DNA of 64,000 bases from Methyloversatilis discipulorum (GCF_018780585.1 NZ_JADMJL010000010.1:29351-93350); one strand, 5' to 3'; shown: positions 38,381 to 51,570, counted from the stretch's first letter. The notes: generated from the sequence alone by a model not told the origin. Program-made: numbers and translations.

Positions 38381-38905
38381 TCAGCCGAGAATGTCCGCCA
38401 CGGTCTTGCCGCGCTTGGCGGCAATCTCCGACGGCGTGCTCATGCGCAGCAGGCCGTTAAGCGTGGCGCGCACGAGGTTGTAAGGATTCGACGAGCCGAG
38501 CGACTTGGCGACGACGTCCGTCACGCCCATCACTTCGAACACGGCACGCATCGGACCGCCGGCGATGATGCCGGTACCGGCTGCGGCCGGCTGGATCAGC
38601 ACGGTCGACGCGCCATGGTGGCCGACGATCGGATGATGGAAGCTGCCATCGCGAAGGCTCACACGAACCATCTTGCGACGCGCCTCTTCCATCGCCTTCT
38701 GCACGGCCACCGGCACTTCACGCGCCTTGCCCTTGCCCATGCCGATTCCGCCGTCGCCGTCACCGACCACGGTCAGAGCCGCGAAACCGAGAATACGACC
38801 ACCCTTCACCACTTTGGTGACACGGTTGATCGACACCATTTTTTCACGCAGGCCGTCGTCGCGTTCTTCCTGGGCCTGGTTTTGCTTGCGTTGCGGTTTA
38901 GCCAT
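38381..38905 (-). CDS. rpsE: Small ribosomal subunit protein S5
   Basis: A 174-residue decoding-accuracy protein. The RNA-binding domain has [20 protein letters not shown] and [20 protein letters not shown]; the C-terminal domain has [19 protein letters not shown]. The N-terminal stretch [15 protein letters not shown] is a short lineage-specific extension. Spacing is 20 bp after rplR and 8 bp before rpmD. Confidence 0.98.
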   Translation of the reverse strand: MAKPQRKQNQAQEERDDGLREKMVSINRVTKVVKGGRILGFAALTVVGDGDGGIGMGKGKAREVPVAVQKAMEEARRKMVRVSLRDGSFHHPIVGHHGASTVLIQPAAAGTGIIAGGPMRAVFEVMGVTDVVAKSLGSSNPYNLVRATLNGLLRMSTPSEIAAKRGKTVADILG

Positions 38906-38925
38906 CGCTTGAGTCGCCTGATCAG

Positions 38926-39279
38926 TTAGAACTTGAGACCGCCTTCGCGGGCGGCCTCAGCGAGCGCCTTGATACGGCCGTGGTACTTGAAACCACCACG
39001 ATCGAATGCCACCTGCTCGATACCTTGCGCGCGAGCGCGCTCGGCAATCAGCTTGCCGACCAGCGTGGCCGCCTTCACGTTGCCGCCGTTGCTCACTTCC
39101 TTGCGCACCGACTCTTCGATGGTCGACGCAGCCGCGAGCACGCGGGTGCCGCAACCGGAATAGACCTGCGCGTAGATGTGGCTGTTGCTGCGGTGAACCG
39201 ACAGACGAACGGCCTTCAGTTGGGCGATGCGCGCACGGGTCTGGCGGGAGCGGCGCAGACGGGAAATGTTCTTGTCCAT
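38926..39279 (-). CDS. rplR: Large ribosomal subunit protein L18
   Basis: A 5S rRNA-binding protein of 117 residues beginning [24 protein letters not shown] before the ATG at 39279 supports this start over the upstream GTG (39288). The C terminus [20 protein letters not shown] is the conserved family end. Confidence 0.97.
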   Translation of the reverse strand: MDKNISRLRRSRQTRARIAQLKAVRLSVHRSNSHIYAQVYSGCGTRVLAAASTIEESVRKEVSNGGNVKAATLVGKLIAERARAQGIEQVAFDRGGFKYHGRIKALAEAAREGGLKF

Positions 39280-39290
39280 GTTCGTCACCC

Positions 39291-39824
39291 TTACTTCTTC
39301 TTGGTCTCTTTGATCACCACCACTTCGTCCGCGTAGCGAACGCCCTTACCCTTGTACGGCTCGGGCTGGCGATACGCGCGGACTTCAGCGGCGACCTGAC
39401 CAACGAGTTGCTTGTCGACACCCTTGATGCGGATTTCCGTCGGCGCCGGCGTTTCCACTTTGATGCCTTCGGGCATCTGATGAACGACCGGGTGCGAGAA
39501 ACCAAGCGACAGGTTCAGCTTGTCGCCTTGCGCCTGCGCCTTGTAGCCCACGCCGACCAGCAGCAGCTTGCGCTCGAAACCCTGGGTGACACCCTGAACC
39601 ATGTTCGCGACCAGCGCGCGCATGGTCCCGGAAAGCGCCTTGGTATTCTCGGCGCCTTCGATCTGACCGAAACGGATCTCGCCGCCATCGACAGTGACCG
39701 AAACAGCCGGGTTGATCACGCGGCGGATCTGGCCGAGCGGACCCTTGACCGACAGCTCGCCGTTGCTCAGGGCAACGTCGACACCCTTCGGTACAACAAC
39801 TGGATTCTTTGCAATACGTGACAT
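39291..39824 (-). CDS. rplF: Large ribosomal subunit protein L6
   Basis: A 177-residue protein at the factor-binding region of the 50S subunit. It begins [20 protein letters not shown] and ends [19 protein letters not shown] plus lysines. The duplicated fold is indicated by two strand-rich halves. Confidence 0.98.
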   Translation of the reverse strand: MSRIAKNPVVVPKGVDVALSNGELSVKGPLGQIRRVINPAVSVTVDGGEIRFGQIEGAENTKALSGTMRALVANMVQGVTQGFERKLLLVGVGYKAQAQGDKLNLSLGFSHPVVHQMPEGIKVETPAPTEIRIKGVDKQLVGQVAAEVRAYRQPEPYKGKGVRYADEVVVIKETKKK

Positions 39825-39834
39825 GTCTTCGTCC

Positions 39835-40230
39835 TCAAGCCACGATGCACAGCACTTCGCCGCCGACCTTCTCGGCGCGGGCCTTGCGATCGGTCATGAC
39901 GCCACGGGGCGTCGAAACGATGGCCACACCCAGACCGTTCATCACGCGAGGCAGATCGTCCATGCCGCGGTAAACGCGAAGACCAGGACGACTGACGCGC
40001 TCGATGCGCTCGATGACGGGGCGGCCCGAGTAATACTTCAGGACCAGTTCCAGCTCAGCCTTGCCACCATCGGTGCGCACGCTGAAACCGTCGATATAAC
40101 CTTCGGACTGCAGCACCCCGGCGATCGCCACCTTGAGTTTCGAGGACGGCATGACAACAGAGCCCTTCTGTGCCATTTGTGCATTGCGGATGCGGGTCAG
40201 CATGTCCGCAATCGGATCACTCATGCTCAT
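39835..40230 (-). CDS. rpsH: Small ribosomal subunit protein S8
   Basis: A 131-residue 16S rRNA-binding protein, [20 protein letters not shown], ending [20 protein letters not shown] plus VA. The alternative start two codons later (40224) gives the more common MSDPIAD N terminus. S8 usually controls translation of its own spc operon. Confidence 0.97.
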   Translation of the reverse strand: MSMSDPIADMLTRIRNAQMAQKGSVVMPSSKLKVAIAGVLQSEGYIDGFSVRTDGGKAELELVLKYYSGRPVIERIERVSRPGLRVYRGMDDLPRVMNGLGVAIVSTPRGVMTDRKARAEKVGGEVLCIVA

Positions 40231-40242
40231 CTTGTACCCCTG

Positions 40243-40548
40243 TTACCAACTAGCCTTGACCATGCCGGGCACTTCGCCGCGGAAGGCCGCTTCACGCAAC
40301 TTGTTGCGGCAAAGACCGAATTTGCGGAACACACCGCGCGGACGCCCGGTCTGCTCGCAACGATTGCGAAGACGCGTCGGGCTGGAATTGCGCGGCAGCG
40401 CTTGCAGCTTCAGGCGAGCGGAAGCACGATCTTCGTCGGACGCGGACATGTCAGCGATGACAGCCTCGAGCGCAGCGCGCTTGGCAGCAAACTTAGCGAC
40501 CAGCTTCTCACGCTTCTCTTCACGGTTTTTCAATGCCAACTTGGCCAT
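40243..40548 (-). CDS. rpsN: Small ribosomal subunit protein S14 (zinc-free long form)
   Basis: A 101-residue S14 of the C-minus type: no C-x2-C zinc finger pair. Landmarks: [40 protein letters not shown] and [20 protein letters not shown]. It lies between rplE and rpsH. Confidence 0.97.
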   Translation of the reverse strand: MAKLALKNREEKREKLVAKFAAKRAALEAVIADMSASDEDRASARLKLQALPRNSSPTRLRNRCEQTGRPRGVFRKFGLCRNKLREAAFRGEVPGMVKASW

Positions 40549-40555
40549 GGCAACC

Positions 40556-41095
40556 TCAATTCTTGAACGGGAACTTGAACGCGGCGAGCAGAGCCTTGGC
40601 TTCCTCGTCGGTCTTGGCGGTCGTCGTGATGCTGATGTTCATTCCACGGACCTTGTCGACCTTGTCGTACTCGATTTCCGGGAAAATGATCTGTTCCTTG
40701 ATGCCGATGTTGTAGTTGCCACGGCCGTCGAAACCCTTGCCGGACACACCACGGAAGTCACGCACGCGCGGCATCGCCACGGTGATCAGACGATCCAGGA
40801 ATTCGAACATGCGGGGACCGCGCAGCGTCACCATGCAGCCGATCGGATAACCCTCACGGATCTTGAAACCCGCGATGGCCTTACGGGCCTTGGTGACGAC
40901 CGGCTTCTGACCAGCGATCTTGACCATGTCGCCCACGGCGTGCTCAAGAACCTTCTTGTCACCCACCGCTTCGCCGACACCCATGTTCAGCGTGATCTTG
41001 GTGATGCGCGGAACTTCCATCACCGACTTGTAACCGAAGCGAGCCGTCAAATCGCCCACAACGGTTGCTTTGTAAAAATCTTGCAAGCGCGCCAT
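40556..41095 (-). CDS. rplE: Large ribosomal subunit protein L5
   Basis: A 179-residue 5S rRNA-binding protein contacting P-site tRNA. Landmarks: [40 protein letters not shown] and [20 protein letters not shown]. It is 9 bp after rplX. Confidence 0.98.
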   Translation of the reverse strand: MARLQDFYKATVVGDLTARFGYKSVMEVPRITKITLNMGVGEAVGDKKVLEHAVGDMVKIAGQKPVVTKARKAIAGFKIREGYPIGCMVTLRGPRMFEFLDRLITVAMPRVRDFRGVSGKGFDGRGNYNIGIKEQIIFPEIEYDKVDKVRGMNISITTTAKTDEEAKALLAAFKFPFKN

Positions 41096-41104
41096 TGTCG
41101 TTCC

Positions 41105-41422
41105 TTAAGCCTTGACCAACTCGCCATTCGACTTGAAGAAACGGACCTTCGTACCGTCTTCAAGCGTCTTGATGCCCACACGATCACCCTTGCTGGTGGC
41201 CGGGTTGAACAGCGCAACATTCGAAATGTCGATCGGCATTTCCTTCTCGACGATGCCGCCCTGCTGACCCTTCATCGGGTTCGGCCGCTGATGCTTCTTC
41301 ACGCGGTTTACGCCCTCAACCAGAACCGAGCGCTCATCAACGCGACGCAGCACGGTACCGCGGCGACCGCGATCCTTGCCCGTCAGCACCACCACTTCAT
41401 CGCCCTTGCGAATCTTTTCCAT
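41105..41422 (-). CDS. rplX: Large ribosomal subunit protein L24
   Basis: A 105-residue assembly initiator of the 50S subunit with a KOW motif at the start ([20 protein letters not shown]). It is 19 bp after rplN and is followed closely by rplE. Confidence 0.98.
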   Translation of the reverse strand: MEKIRKGDEVVVLTGKDRGRRGTVLRRVDERSVLVEGVNRVKKHQRPNPMKGQQGGIVEKEMPIDISNVALFNPATSKGDRVGIKTLEDGTKVRFFKSNGELVKA

Positions 41423-41441
41423 CTGACTCTCCAGCCTGGCC

Positions 41442-41810
41442 TCAGAGAACTTCCGGCGCCAGCGAAACGATCTTCATGAAACGCTCGCCGCGCAGCTCAC
41501 GCGTGACCGGCCCGAAAATGCGGGTACCGATCGGCTCGAGCTTGTTGTTCAGAAGCACTGCGGCATTGCCGTCGAACTTCACGAGCGAACCGTCCGGACG
41601 ACGCACACCCTTCGCAGTGCGAACAACCACCGCGTTATAGACCTCGCCCTTCTTGACGCGACCGCGGGGCGCAGCATCCTTGATGCTGACCTTGATCACA
41701 TCGCCAATACCGGCGTAACGGCGCTTGGAACCACCCAGCACCTTGATACACATGACCGAGCGCGCGCCGGTGTTGTCGGCCACGTTCAGCATGGATTGCA
41801 TCTGGATCAT
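41442..41810 (-). CDS. rplN: Large ribosomal subunit protein L14
   Basis: A 122-residue protein: [20 protein letters not shown], with [20 protein letters not shown]. It begins the spc operon. A 155-bp spacer with two hairpins separates it from rpsQ, unlike the tight spacing of the surrounding genes, so the spc genes may have an additional control point here. Confidence 0.98.
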   Translation of the reverse strand: MIQMQSMLNVADNTGARSVMCIKVLGGSKRRYAGIGDVIKVSIKDAAPRGRVKKGEVYNAVVVRTAKGVRRPDGSLVKFDGNAAVLLNNKLEPIGTRIFGPVTRELRGERFMKIVSLAPEVL

Positions 41811-41829
41811 TTGTTATCTCCAACTTATC

Positions 41830-41844
41830 CCGCTCTGAGAGCGG
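41830..41844 (-). promoter_or_regulatory. Small hairpin in the rplN leader
   Basis: CCGCTC-TCA-GAGCGG on the minus strand: a perfect 6-base stem with a 3-base loop, ending 20 bases before the rplN start codon. It lies just upstream of the ribosome-binding site and could influence initiation at rplN. Confidence 0.4.
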
Positions 41845-41926
41845 TCAGTCTTGGACCCGTCAGGGTGTAGGACGAGCCCAACAAAACTTTGAGGCTCGGC
41901 GAAGCAAAGCGCGCCACAATAGCACG

Positions 41927-41955
41927 CAGGGAGGGACTACACAAGCCCCTCCCTG
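41927..41955 (-). promoter_or_regulatory. Stem-loop after rpsQ (attenuator or processing site)
   Basis: CAGGGAGGG and CCCTCCCTG form a perfect 9-base stem with an 11-base loop, starting 10 bases after the rpsQ stop codon. No T-run follows on the transcript, so it is not a standard intrinsic terminator. It may mark the boundary between the S10 and spc units, as an attenuator, RNA processing site or 3'-end protector. Confidence 0.5.
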
Positions 41956-41965
41956 AAATACATCT

Positions 41966-42235
41966 TCAGATCACGCGAGCCTGTTCTACAACCTGCGTAA
42001 CCTTCCACGCCTTCGTACGGCTGATCGGGCGGCACTCTTCGATCTGAACCAGATCGCCTTCGTGCGCTTCGAGGCCTTCGACGTGCGCGTGATACTTCTT
42101 CGACCGCATAATCACCTTGCCGTAGAGCGGGTGCTTCACACGACGCTCCACCAGAACGGTCACGGTCTTGTCCATCTTGTCGCTGACCACTCGGCCGACC
42201 AGCGTGCGATGAACCTTTTGATTGGTCTCGCTCAT
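41966..42235 (-). CDS. rpsQ: Small ribosomal subunit protein S17
   Basis: An 89-residue OB-fold protein: [40 protein letters not shown]. It overlaps rpmC by 4 bases (ATGA) and is the last gene before the 155-bp gap leading to rplN. Confidence 0.98.
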   Translation of the reverse strand: MSETNQKVHRTLVGRVVSDKMDKTVTVLVERRVKHPLYGKVIMRSKKYHAHVEGLEAHEGDLVQIEECRPISRTKAWKVTQVVEQARVI

Positions 42236-42426
42236 TTCGTACTCGCTTTCTGTTGCAGCAGGGTACGAACGCGCGCGATATCGCGGCGCACGTTCTTAAG
42301 TTCGCTGGTGTTGGTCAGCTGTTGAGTGGCCTTCTGCATGCGCATCGAAAACTGCGCCTTCAGGAGATCCATCAACTCCTTGTTCAATTCAGCGGCATCT
42401 TTCGTCCGCAGATCCTTGGCTTTCAT
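42232..42426 (-). CDS. rpmC: Large ribosomal subunit protein L29
   Basis: A 64-residue two-helix protein near the peptide exit tunnel: [40 protein letters not shown]. It is 3 bp after rplP and overlaps rpsQ by 4 bases. Confidence 0.97.
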   Translation of the reverse strand: MKAKDLRTKDAAELNKELMDLLKAQFSMRMQKATQQLTNTSELKNVRRDIARVRTLLQQKASTK

Positions 42427-42429
42427 CGC

Positions 42430-42843
42430 TTACCCCAGCTGTCGCACGACAAAGGTGGTTTCGAGCGGGAGCTTGGCTGCTGCCAGGCGGAACGCCTCGC
42501 GCGCCAGCGCCTCGTCGACGCCGTCCATCTCGTACAGCACCTTGCCCGGCTGAATTTCCGCAACCCAGTATTCCGGATTGCCCTTGCCGTTACCCATACG
42601 CACTTCCGCCGGCTTCTTCGAGATCGGCTTGTCGGGGAAAATGCGAATCCAGATACGACCACCGCGCTTGATGTGACGCGTCATCGCACGACGTGCGGAT
42701 TCAATCTGACGAGCCGTCAGACGACCGCGCGACGTGGCCTTGAGACCGTACTCGCCAAAGGAAACCTTGGTGCCGCGGGTGGCGAGGCCCGTATTGCGGC
42801 CCTTCTGCTCCTTACGGTACTTTCTTCTCGCCGGCTGCAGCAT
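42430..42843 (-). CDS. rplP: Large ribosomal subunit protein L16
   Basis: A 137-residue protein organising the A-site tRNA region: [20 protein letters not shown] and [20 protein letters not shown]. Its start lies 32 bases inside the end of rpsC, an unusually long overlap for this operon that probably couples the two. Confidence 0.98.
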   Translation of the reverse strand: MLQPARRKYRKEQKGRNTGLATRGTKVSFGEYGLKATSRGRLTARQIESARRAMTRHIKRGGRIWIRIFPDKPISKKPAEVRMGNGKGNPEYWVAEIQPGKVLYEMDGVDEALAREAFRLAAAKLPLETTFVVRQLG

Positions 42844-43666
42844 TGCTAGCTCCTGACTTTCTGACTCGTTGCTGAGTGGACTTCACGTCGGCATCCCCTG
42901 CCGGTGCGCCGCCTTCGGGCTTCGCATCACGAGCGGGACGGCGGCCTGCCGGGCGGTTGTCGCCTTCGGGGCGACGACCGTCACGACGCGGACGACGTGC
43001 GTTATCGTTTTCTTCGGTAACAGCAGGCGCTTCGCCGCGGGCGAGCATCTCACCCTTGAACACCCACACCTTGATACCGATCACACCGTAGGTCGTCTTC
43101 GCTTCCGACGTACCGTAATCGATGTCTGCACGCAGCGTGTGCAGCGGCACGCGACCTTCGCGATACCACTCACGGCGAGCAATCTCGATACCGTTCAGGC
43201 GACCCGACGACATGATCTTGATGCCCTGGGCGCCGAGGCGCATTGCGTTCTGCATGGCGCGCTTCATCGCGCGGCGGAACATGATGCGCTTCTCGAGCTG
43301 CTGGGCGATCGAATCGGCGATCAGTTGCGCGTCGATCTCCGGCTTGCGGATTTCCTCGATGTTGACGTGCACCGGCACGCCCATCATCTTGGCCAGTTGC
43401 GCCTTGATCAGCTCGATCTCTTCGCCCTTCTTGCCGATCACCACGCCCGGACGGGCCGAGTACACGGTGATACGGGCATTCTTCGCCGGGCGCTCGATGA
43501 CCACGCGGCCGACGGACGCGTGCGCCAGCTTCTTCTTCAGGAACGCGCGAACCTGCAGATCCTGATTGAGCATGCGCGGGAAGTCCTTGCTGGACGCGAA
43601 CCAGCGCGAAGCCCAGTTATGCGTGACCGCCAGACGGAAGCCGGTCGGATGAATCTTCTGTCCCAT
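42812..43666 (-). CDS. rpsC: Small ribosomal subunit protein S3 with long C-terminal tail
   Basis: A mRNA-entry protein of 284 residues; E. coli S3 has about 233. The KH domain ([20 protein letters not shown]) and C-terminal fold ([20 protein letters not shown]) are normal. From about residue 218 an Arg/Gly/Pro/Glu-rich, low-complexity tail is added ([16 protein letters not shown] and so on). Similar tails occur in other betaproteobacterial S3 proteins. The final codons overlap rplP by 32 bases. Confidence 0.97.
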   Translation of the reverse strand: MGQKIHPTGFRLAVTHNWASRWFASSKDFPRMLNQDLQVRAFLKKKLAHASVGRVVIERPAKNARITVYSARPGVVIGKKGEEIELIKAQLAKMMGVPVHVNIEEIRKPEIDAQLIADSIAQQLEKRIMFRRAMKRAMQNAMRLGAQGIKIMSSGRLNGIEIARREWYREGRVPLHTLRADIDYGTSEAKTTYGVIGIKVWVFKGEMLARGEAPAVTEENDNARRPRRDGRRPEGDNRPAGRRPARDAKPEGGAPAGDADVKSTQQRVRKSGASNAAAGEKKVP

Positions 43667-43671
43667 AACCT

Positions 43672-44001
43672 TCAGTCTCCAACCGTGACGAACACGTGGC
43701 AGGTCGGCTTCACGATGCGATTACCGCGTCCCTTGGCCCGGGCGGTGAAGCGCTTGAGCACAACACCCTTTTCCACGTAAATGGTCTTCACCTTGAGGCT
43801 GTCGATATCGGCACCATCGTTATGCTCGGCATTGGCGATTGCGGACTCGACGACCTTCTTGATGATCTTTGCGCCCTTCTTGGGGCTGAAAGCCAGAATA
43901 TTCAGAGCCTGACTGACCGACTTGCCGCGGATCAGATCGGCGACCAGCCGACCCTTTTGCGCCGACAGACGCACACCGCGAAGATTTGCACGGGTTTCCA
44001 T
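43672..44001 (-). CDS. rplV: Large ribosomal subunit protein L22
   Basis: A 109-residue exit-tunnel protein: [20 protein letters not shown], with the hairpin-loop region [26 protein letters not shown] with 8-base spacing supports the ATG at 44001; an ATG two codons earlier is too close to the Shine-Dalgarno. Confidence 0.97.
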   Translation of the reverse strand: METRANLRGVRLSAQKGRLVADLIRGKSVSQALNILAFSPKKGAKIIKKVVESAIANAEHNDGADIDSLKVKTIYVEKGVVLKRFTARAKGRGNRIVKPTCHVFVTVGD

Positions 44002-44013
44002 TGTCATCGCTCC

Positions 44014-44289
44014 TTACTTCTTCGCTTTCTTGCCTGCGGTGTGACCCTTGAACGTACGGGTCAGCGCAAACTCGCCCAGCTTGTGACCGACCATGTTTTC
44101 CGAAACATAGACCGGAATATGCTGGCGACCGTTATGCACGGCGATGGTGAGACCGATGAAGTCCGGCAGGACGGTCGAACGACGCGACCAGGTCTTGATC
44201 GGACGCTTGTCATTCGACGCGCGAGCCGTGTCCACCTTGGCCAGCAGGTGGGCGTCGACGAACGGGCCTTTCTTGATTGAACGTGCCAT
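44014..44289 (-). CDS. rpsS: Small ribosomal subunit protein S19
   Basis: A 91-residue head protein: [20 protein letters not shown] and [20 protein letters not shown]. It lies between rplB and rplV. Confidence 0.98.
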   Translation of the reverse strand: MARSIKKGPFVDAHLLAKVDTARASNDKRPIKTWSRRSTVLPDFIGLTIAVHNGRQHIPVYVSENMVGHKLGEFALTRTFKGHTAGKKAKK

Positions 44290-44299
44290 TGCCTACCTC

Positions 44300-45126
<827 letters not shown>

Positions 45127-45127
<1 letters not shown>

Positions 45128-45453
45128 TAGACAGCCCCTCCTTCAGCGAACTCGATGTCCTGGCCCGGCTTGATACGCACAAAGGCCTTCTTCCAGTCGC
45201 TGCGACGGCCGAACGTGCGGCCAAAACGCTTGATCTTGCCTTTCACGTTCAGGACCTGAACCGACAGGACTTCGATCTTGTTGTCGCCCTTGCTGAACAG
45301 CAGTTCGACCGCAGCCTTGATCTCCGGCTTGGTAGCATCCGGCGCAACCTTGAACACGACCTGGTTGTTACGGTCGGCAATAAAGGTCGCCTTCTCGGAA
45401 ATCTGCGGCGCGAGCAGAACCTGCATCAGCCTTTCCTGCGAAAAGTTGCTCAT
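45127..45453 (-). CDS. rplW: Large ribosomal subunit protein L23
   Basis: A 108-residue docking site for trigger factor and SRP at the tunnel exit: [26 protein letters not shown] upstream and an ATGA overlap with rplD support the ATG at 45453 over the preceding GTG. Confidence 0.97.
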
Positions 45454-46073
45454 GCCCACATCTCCTCGAATTTGCTCATCGCGCTGCGCGTGACCAGCAC
45501 CTTGCCGAAGCGGATGAGCGACACCGGATCCGTCTCGTGCGCTTCCAGGACCAGCACGTTGTGCAGGTTGCGCGAAGACAGGAACAGGTTCTCATCGAGT
45601 TCGTCGGTGATCACGAGCACCGAATCCAGACCCATGCCCTTGAGCTTGCTCGACAGCAGCTTGGTCTTCGGAGCCTCGACATTGAAACTCTCGACCACAG
45701 CGATGCGGTCTTCGCGAGCCAGCTGCGAGAGGATCGCGGCGATGCCGGCGCGATACATCTTGCGATTGACCTTCTGCGAGAAGTTCTCGTCGGGCGAGTT
45801 CGGGAAGATGCGACCGCCGCCACGCCACAGCGGGCTGGAGGACATACCGGCGCGTGCGCGACCGGTGCCCTTCTGACGCCACGGCTTGCGCGTGGTGTGC
45901 TTGACCAGCGTACGATCCTTCTGAGCGCGGGTACCCTGGCGAGCGTTGGCCTGATAGGCCACGACCACCTGATGAACCAGCGCTTCGTTGTATTCGCGGG
46001 CGAACAGCGCGTCCGGTGCCTGCACCGTCGCCGCCTGTTGACCGGCGTCGTTCAAAACCTTCAATTCAGCCAT
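45450..46073 (-). CDS. rplD: Large ribosomal subunit protein L4
   Basis: A 207-residue protein with an extended loop in the exit tunnel ([30 protein letters not shown]). In enterobacteria L4 autoregulates the S10 operon. The ATG at 46073 (MAELKVL) is used; the open frame upstream is a shadow of rplC. Confidence 0.97.
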   Translation of the reverse strand: MAELKVLNDAGQQAATVQAPDALFAREYNEALVHQVVVAYQANARQGTRAQKDRTLVKHTTRKPWRQKGTGRARAGMSSSPLWRGGGRIFPNSPDENFSQKVNRKMYRAGIAAILSQLAREDRIAVVESFNVEAPKTKLLSSKLKGMGLDSVLVITDELDENLFLSSRNLHNVLVLEAHETDPVSLIRFGKVLVTRSAMSKFEEMWA

Positions 46074-46083
46074 CGCGCTCTCC

Positions 46084-46725
46084 TCAGCCCTTGACCGCCG
46101 GCAGCACGACAACGTCGCCGCCCTTGGAACCCGGAATTGCGCCCTTGATGAGCAGCAGCTGACGGGCCTCGTCGATACGCACGACCTCCAGCCCCTGTTG
46201 GGTGCACTTGACGTCACCGAGGTGACCGGCCATGCGCTTGCCCGGGAAAACGCGACCCGGGTCCTGCGCCATACCGATCGAGCCCGGCGAGTTGTGTGAG
46301 ATCGAGTTACCGTGCGACGCACGGTTGGACGAGAAGTTGTGGCGCTTGATGGCACCGGCAAAGCCCTTACCGATGGACGTACCCGTCACATCGACCTTCT
46401 GGCCTACCGAAAACACCGAGGCGGGGCTGATCACATCACCCGCCTTGAATTCGGCGAGCTTGCCAGCGTCCACACGGAATTCACGCAGCACCTCACCGGC
46501 CTCGACACCTGCCTTGGCGAAATGACCTGCGGCGGCTTTGTTCACGCGAGTAGCGCGACGCTTGCCGAAAGCGACCTGCACCGACGTGTAACCGTCGGTT
46601 TCTGCTGTCTTGATCTGGGTGACGCGATTGTTCGACACATCCACGACCGTCACCGGAACGGTTTGCCCGTCATCGGTGAAAATACGCGTCATGCCGACCT
46701 TGCGACCCACAAGGCCTAGAGTCAT
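46084..46725 (-). CDS. rplC: Large ribosomal subunit protein L3
   Basis: A 213-residue assembly-initiating protein near the peptidyl transferase centre. It begins [20 protein letters not shown]. The conserved glutamine-containing loop is [20 protein letters not shown]. It lies 10 bp before rplD. Confidence 0.98.
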   Translation of the reverse strand: MTLGLVGRKVGMTRIFTDDGQTVPVTVVDVSNNRVTQIKTAETDGYTSVQVAFGKRRATRVNKAAAGHFAKAGVEAGEVLREFRVDAGKLAEFKAGDVISPASVFSVGQKVDVTGTSIGKGFAGAIKRHNFSSNRASHGNSISHNSPGSIGMAQDPGRVFPGKRMAGHLGDVKCTQQGLEVVRIDEARQLLLIKGAIPGSKGGDVVVLPAVKG

Positions 46726-46829
46726 GTTTTTCTCCTCATCCCGGTTGCGATTGACCGGGATCCGTTTCAACTGCCACCGGAACATCCGATGACGCTTACC
46801 GGCAAAAAGAACGCCGGAAAAGACTGCAC

Positions 46830-47141
46830 TTACTGAAGCTTGATCTCGACATCCACACCCGCCGGCAGATCGAGCTTCATCAATGCGTCGACGGTCTTGT
46901 CGGTCGGATCGATGATGTCCATCAGGCGAACATGGGTACGGATTTCGAACTGATCGCGCGAACTCTTGTTCACGTGCGGCGAACGCAGCACATTGAAACG
47001 CTCGATGCGGGTCGGCAGCGGCACGGGACCACGAACGACGGCACCGGTGCGCTTTGCGGTATCCACGATCTCAAGAGCCGACTGATCGATCAGGCGATAG
47101 TCGAATGCCTTGAGGCGGATACGGATCTTCTGGCTTTGCAT
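46830..47141 (-). CDS. rpsJ: Small ribosomal subunit protein S10 (NusE)
   Basis: A 103-residue protein of the 30S head and also a transcription antitermination factor with NusB and NusG. It begins [20 protein letters not shown] and has [20 protein letters not shown]. First gene of the S10 operon; 104 bp separate it from rplC and 76 bp from tuf. Confidence 0.98.
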   Translation of the reverse strand: MQSQKIRIRLKAFDYRLIDQSALEIVDTAKRTGAVVRGPVPLPTRIERFNVLRSPHVNKSSRDQFEIRTHVRLMDIIDPTDKTVDALMKLDLPAGVDVEIKLQ

Positions 47142-47170
47142 TGGATTTTCCCAAAGAGCGAAAGAGCAAA

Positions 47171-47194
47171 GCCGGGTAGCACAAGCCACCCGGC
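47171..47194 (-). terminator. Weak hairpin between tuf and rpsJ
   Basis: GCCGGGT and ACCCGGC form a 7-base stem with a 10-base loop, 24 bases after the tuf stop. The transcript continues with TTTGCTCTTT. It may partly terminate str-operon transcripts before rpsJ. Confidence 0.45.
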
Positions 47195-47217
47195 GCAAAA
47201 GCTGACGATTGTACTAA

Positions 47218-48408
<1,191 letters not shown>

Positions 48409-48431
48409 TTCTAACCCCTAAATCCCAAAAC

Positions 48432-50525
48432 TCACTTCTTGTTGATGATGGCGTCAGCGACGTTCTTGGGCGCTTCCGCGTAATGCTTGAATTCCATCGA
48501 GTAGGTTGCGCGACCTTGGCTCAGCGAGCGCAGCGTGGTCGAGTAACCGAACATCGACGCGAGCGGCACTTCAGCCTTGATTGCCTTGATACCACCCGGC
48601 AGGTCTTCCATGCCCTGGACGATGCCGCGACGACCGGACAGGTCACCCATGACGTTGCCCATGTAGTCCTCAGGCGTCTCTACCTCGACGGCCATCATCG
48701 GCTCGAGCAGAACCGGGCTGGCCTTGCGCATCGCATCCTTGAAGGCCATCGAAGCAGCCATCTTGAACGCGTTTTCGTTCGAGTCCACGTCGTGGTAGGA
48801 GCCATCAAACAGAGTGACCTTGACGTCCACCACCGGGAAGCCAGCCAGAACGCCGTTCGGCAGGGTCTCCTGCAGGCCGCGATCGACCGCCGGGATGAAC
48901 TCGCGCGGCACGGTACCGCCCTTGATCGCATCGACGAACTGATAGCCCTTACCCGGCTCGTTCGGCTCAAGCTTGATCCAGACGTGGCCGTACTGACCGC
49001 GACCACCGGACTGCTTGACGAACTTGCCTTCCTGCTCAACCGACTTGCGCACGGCCTCGCGATAGGCCACCTGCGGCGCACCAACGTTTGCCTCGACACC
49101 GAACTCGCGCTTCATGCGATCAACGATGATTTCGAGGTGCAACTCACCCATGCCCGAAATGACGGTCTGACCGGATTCTTCGTCGGTACGCACGCGGAAG
49201 GACGGATCCTCCTGCGCCAGACGACCCAGCGCCAGGCCCATCTTTTCCTGGTCACCCTTGGTCTTCGGCTCGACGGCGACGTGAATCACCGGCTCCGGGA
49301 ATTCCATGCGCTCGAGCGTGACTTCGGCATCGGGATCACACAACGTTTCACCAGTGGTCACCGACTGAAGGCCGATCGCAGCAGCGATGTCGCCCGCACG
49401 AACCTCTTCGATTTCCTGGCGATCGTTGGCGTGCATCTGCACCAGGCGGCCGATACGTTCCTTCTTGCCCTTGACCGGGTTGTACACCGTATCACCGGAC
49501 TTCAGAACGCCCGAATAGACGCGAATGAAGGTGAGCTGACCGACGTACTTGTCCGACATCAGTTTGAACGCGAGTGCCGAGAACTTCTCGTCGTCAGCCG
49601 CTGCACGCTCAACCTGCTCGTCGTTTTCACCGATGCCCTTGACCGGCGGAATATCAACCGGGGACGGCAGGAAGTCGACGACGGCATCCAGCATGCGCTG
49701 CACACCCTTGTTCTTGAATGCGGTACCGCACAGCATCGGCTGGATCTCGCCAGCGATGGTGCGAGTGCGCAGACCCAGGATGATCTCAGCCTCGGAGAGC
49801 TCACCGCTCTCGAGGTACTTGTTCATCATCTCTTCGCTGGACTCGGCCGCCGCCTCGACCATCTTCTCACGCCACTCCTCACACGTGGATTGCAGCTCGG
49901 CAGGAATGTCCTCGTACGAGAACTTGATGCCCTGCGAAGCCTCATCCCACAGAATGGCCTTCATTTTGATGAGGTCAACGACACCCTTGAAGTTCTCTTC
50001 CGCGCCGATGGGCACAACCACCGGGACCGGATTCGCGCTCAGACGAGTCTTCAGCTGCTCGTACACCTTGAAGAAGTTGGCACCGGTACGGTCCATCTTG
50101 TTCACGAAGGCGAGACGCGGCACACCGTACTTGTTGGCCTGACGCCACACGGTTTCCGACTGCGGCTGAACGCCACCCACCGCGCAATAGACCATGCACG
50201 CACCGTCGAGCACGCGCATCGAGCGCTCGACTTCGATCGTGAAGTCGACGTGACCCGGGGTGTCGATGATGTTGATGCGGTGTTCGGGATAGTTGCCGCC
50301 CATGCCCTTCCAGAAGGTGGTCACGGCAGCGGAGGTGATCGTGATGCCACGCTCCTGCTCCTGTTCCATCCAGTCCGTCGTGGCGGCGCCATCATGCACC
50401 TCACCCAGCTTGTGGTTGACGCCGGTGTAGTAAAGAATCCGCTCGGTCGTCGTCGTCTTGCCGGCGTCGATGTGAGCGGAAATGCCGATGTTCCGGTAGC
50501 GCTCGATCGGTGTCTTGCGTGCCAC
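48432..50525 (-). CDS. fusA: Elongation factor G
   Basis: Translocase GTPase of 697 residues. P-loop [20 protein letters not shown]; domain IV region with [19 protein letters not shown] and [15 protein letters not shown]. The start is a GTG at 50525 ([12 protein letters not shown]) with AAGGA 7 bases upstream; no suitable ATG exists, so this start is firm. It lies between rpsG and tuf. Confidence 0.98.
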   Translation of the reverse strand: MARKTPIERYRNIGISAHIDAGKTTTTERILYYTGVNHKLGEVHDGAATTDWMEQEQERGITITSAAVTTFWKGMGGNYPEHRINIIDTPGHVDFTIEVERSMRVLDGACMVYCAVGGVQPQSETVWRQANKYGVPRLAFVNKMDRTGANFFKVYEQLKTRLSANPVPVVVPIGAEENFKGVVDLIKMKAILWDEASQGIKFSYEDIPAELQSTCEEWREKMVEAAAESSEEMMNKYLESGELSEAEIILGLRTRTIAGEIQPMLCGTAFKNKGVQRMLDAVVDFLPSPVDIPPVKGIGENDEQVERAAADDEKFSALAFKLMSDKYVGQLTFIRVYSGVLKSGDTVYNPVKGKKERIGRLVQMHANDRQEIEEVRAGDIAAAIGLQSVTTGETLCDPDAEVTLERMEFPEPVIHVAVEPKTKGDQEKMGLALGRLAQEDPSFRVRTDEESGQTVISGMGELHLEIIVDRMKREFGVEANVGAPQVAYREAVRKSVEQEGKFVKQSGGRGQYGHVWIKLEPNEPGKGYQFVDAIKGGTVPREFIPAVDRGLQETLPNGVLAGFPVVDVKVTLFDGSYHDVDSNENAFKMAASMAFKDAMRKASPVLLEPMMAVEVETPEDYMGNVMGDLSGRRGIVQGMEDLPGGIKAIKAEVPLASMFGYSTTLRSLSQGRATYSMEFKHYAEAPKNVADAIINKK

Positions 50526-50590
50526 GATACAGTCCTTTGAAACAAGAGGCCGCCACAAGTGGCGGCCAGTCAGTTAAGCGAAATTTGGAA

Positions 50591-51061
50591 TCAGAAGCGG
50601 AAGTGCGAGAACGCCTTGTTGGCATCCGCCATCCGGTGAACTTCGTCTCGCTTCTTCATTGCAGCGCCGCGACCCTCAGCCGCTTCCAGCAGCTCGGCAG
50701 CCAGACGCAGCCCCATCGACTTCTCGGAACGCTTGCGCGCAGCCTCACGCAGCCAGCGCATCGACAGCGCCATGCGACGCGACGGACGCACCTCAACCGG
50801 GACCTGGTAGTTGGCACCACCAACACGGCGGCTCTTCACCTCAACCACCGGCTTGACGTTGTTGATCGCCTGGGAAAACACCTCGAGCGGATCCTTGCCA
50901 CTCTTGGTCTTGATCTGGTCAAAGGCGCCATAGACGATACGCTCGGCAACAGACTTCTTGCCGGCAGACATCAGCACATTGACAAACTTGGAAAGCTCGA
51001 CACTACCGAATTTCGGATCCGGCAGAATGTCCCGCTTGGGTACTTCGCGACGACGCGGCAT
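50591..51061 (-). CDS. rpsG: Small ribosomal subunit protein S7
   Basis: A 156-residue protein that organises the 30S head and represses the str operon in E. coli. It begins [20 protein letters not shown] and has [20 protein letters not shown]. It is 25 bp after rpsL. Confidence 0.98.
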   Translation of the reverse strand: MPRRREVPKRDILPDPKFGSVELSKFVNVLMSAGKKSVAERIVYGAFDQIKTKSGKDPLEVFSQAINNVKPVVEVKSRRVGGANYQVPVEVRPSRRMALSMRWLREAARKRSEKSMGLRLAAELLEAAEGRGAAMKKRDEVHRMADANKAFSHFRF

Positions 51062-51086
51062 TTTTTAACCCCTCAATCTCTTGCGA

Positions 51087-51464
51087 TTACGCTTTCTTCG
51101 GACGCTTGGCGCCGTACTTCGAACGGGACTGCTTACGATCCTTCACACCCTGAAGATCGAGCGAGCCGCGGACGATGTGGTAGCGCACACCCGGCAGATC
51201 CTTCACACGGCCGCCGCGAATCAGCACAACCGAGTGCTCCTGCAGGTTGTGGCCTTCACCGCCGATGTAGGAAATGACCTCGAAGCCGTTGGTCAGACGC
51301 ACCTTGGCGACCTTACGCAGCGCCGAGTTCGGCTTCTTCGGGGTCGTGGTGTACACGCGGGTGCAGACGCCGCGCTTTTGCGGGCAGGCTTCGAGAGCCG
51401 GCACCTTGGATTTGCTTACCGGCGACGTGCGCGGCTTGCGTACAAGCTGATTGATGGTTGGCAT
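51087..51464 (-). CDS. rpsL: Small ribosomal subunit protein S12
   Basis: A 125-residue decoding-centre protein: [20 protein letters not shown] and [20 protein letters not shown]. Lysines at codons 43 and 88, the classic streptomycin-resistance positions, are the sensitive wild-type residues. First gene of the str operon with a strong promoter upstream. Confidence 0.98.
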   Translation of the reverse strand: MPTINQLVRKPRTSPVSKSKVPALEACPQKRGVCTRVYTTTPKKPNSALRKVAKVRLTNGFEVISYIGGEGHNLQEHSVVLIRGGRVKDLPGVRYHIVRGSLDLQGVKDRKQSRSKYGAKRPKKA

Positions 51465-51570
51465 TTTTTCGAGATTCCAAAAGACCGGAGGCGACGCCTA
51501 TCCAGTGGCCCGCCTCCGCGACTCGTTCGCCTTGAGCCCGCTACGGTTGGCGGACCCACAAAGAGGCCGG

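Noticed and set aside
36153..38483. Plus-strand open frame of 776 codons across infA-secY-rplO-rpmD-rpsE
   Set aside because: It spans several conserved ribosomal and secY genes on the opposite strand and has the same shadow composition.
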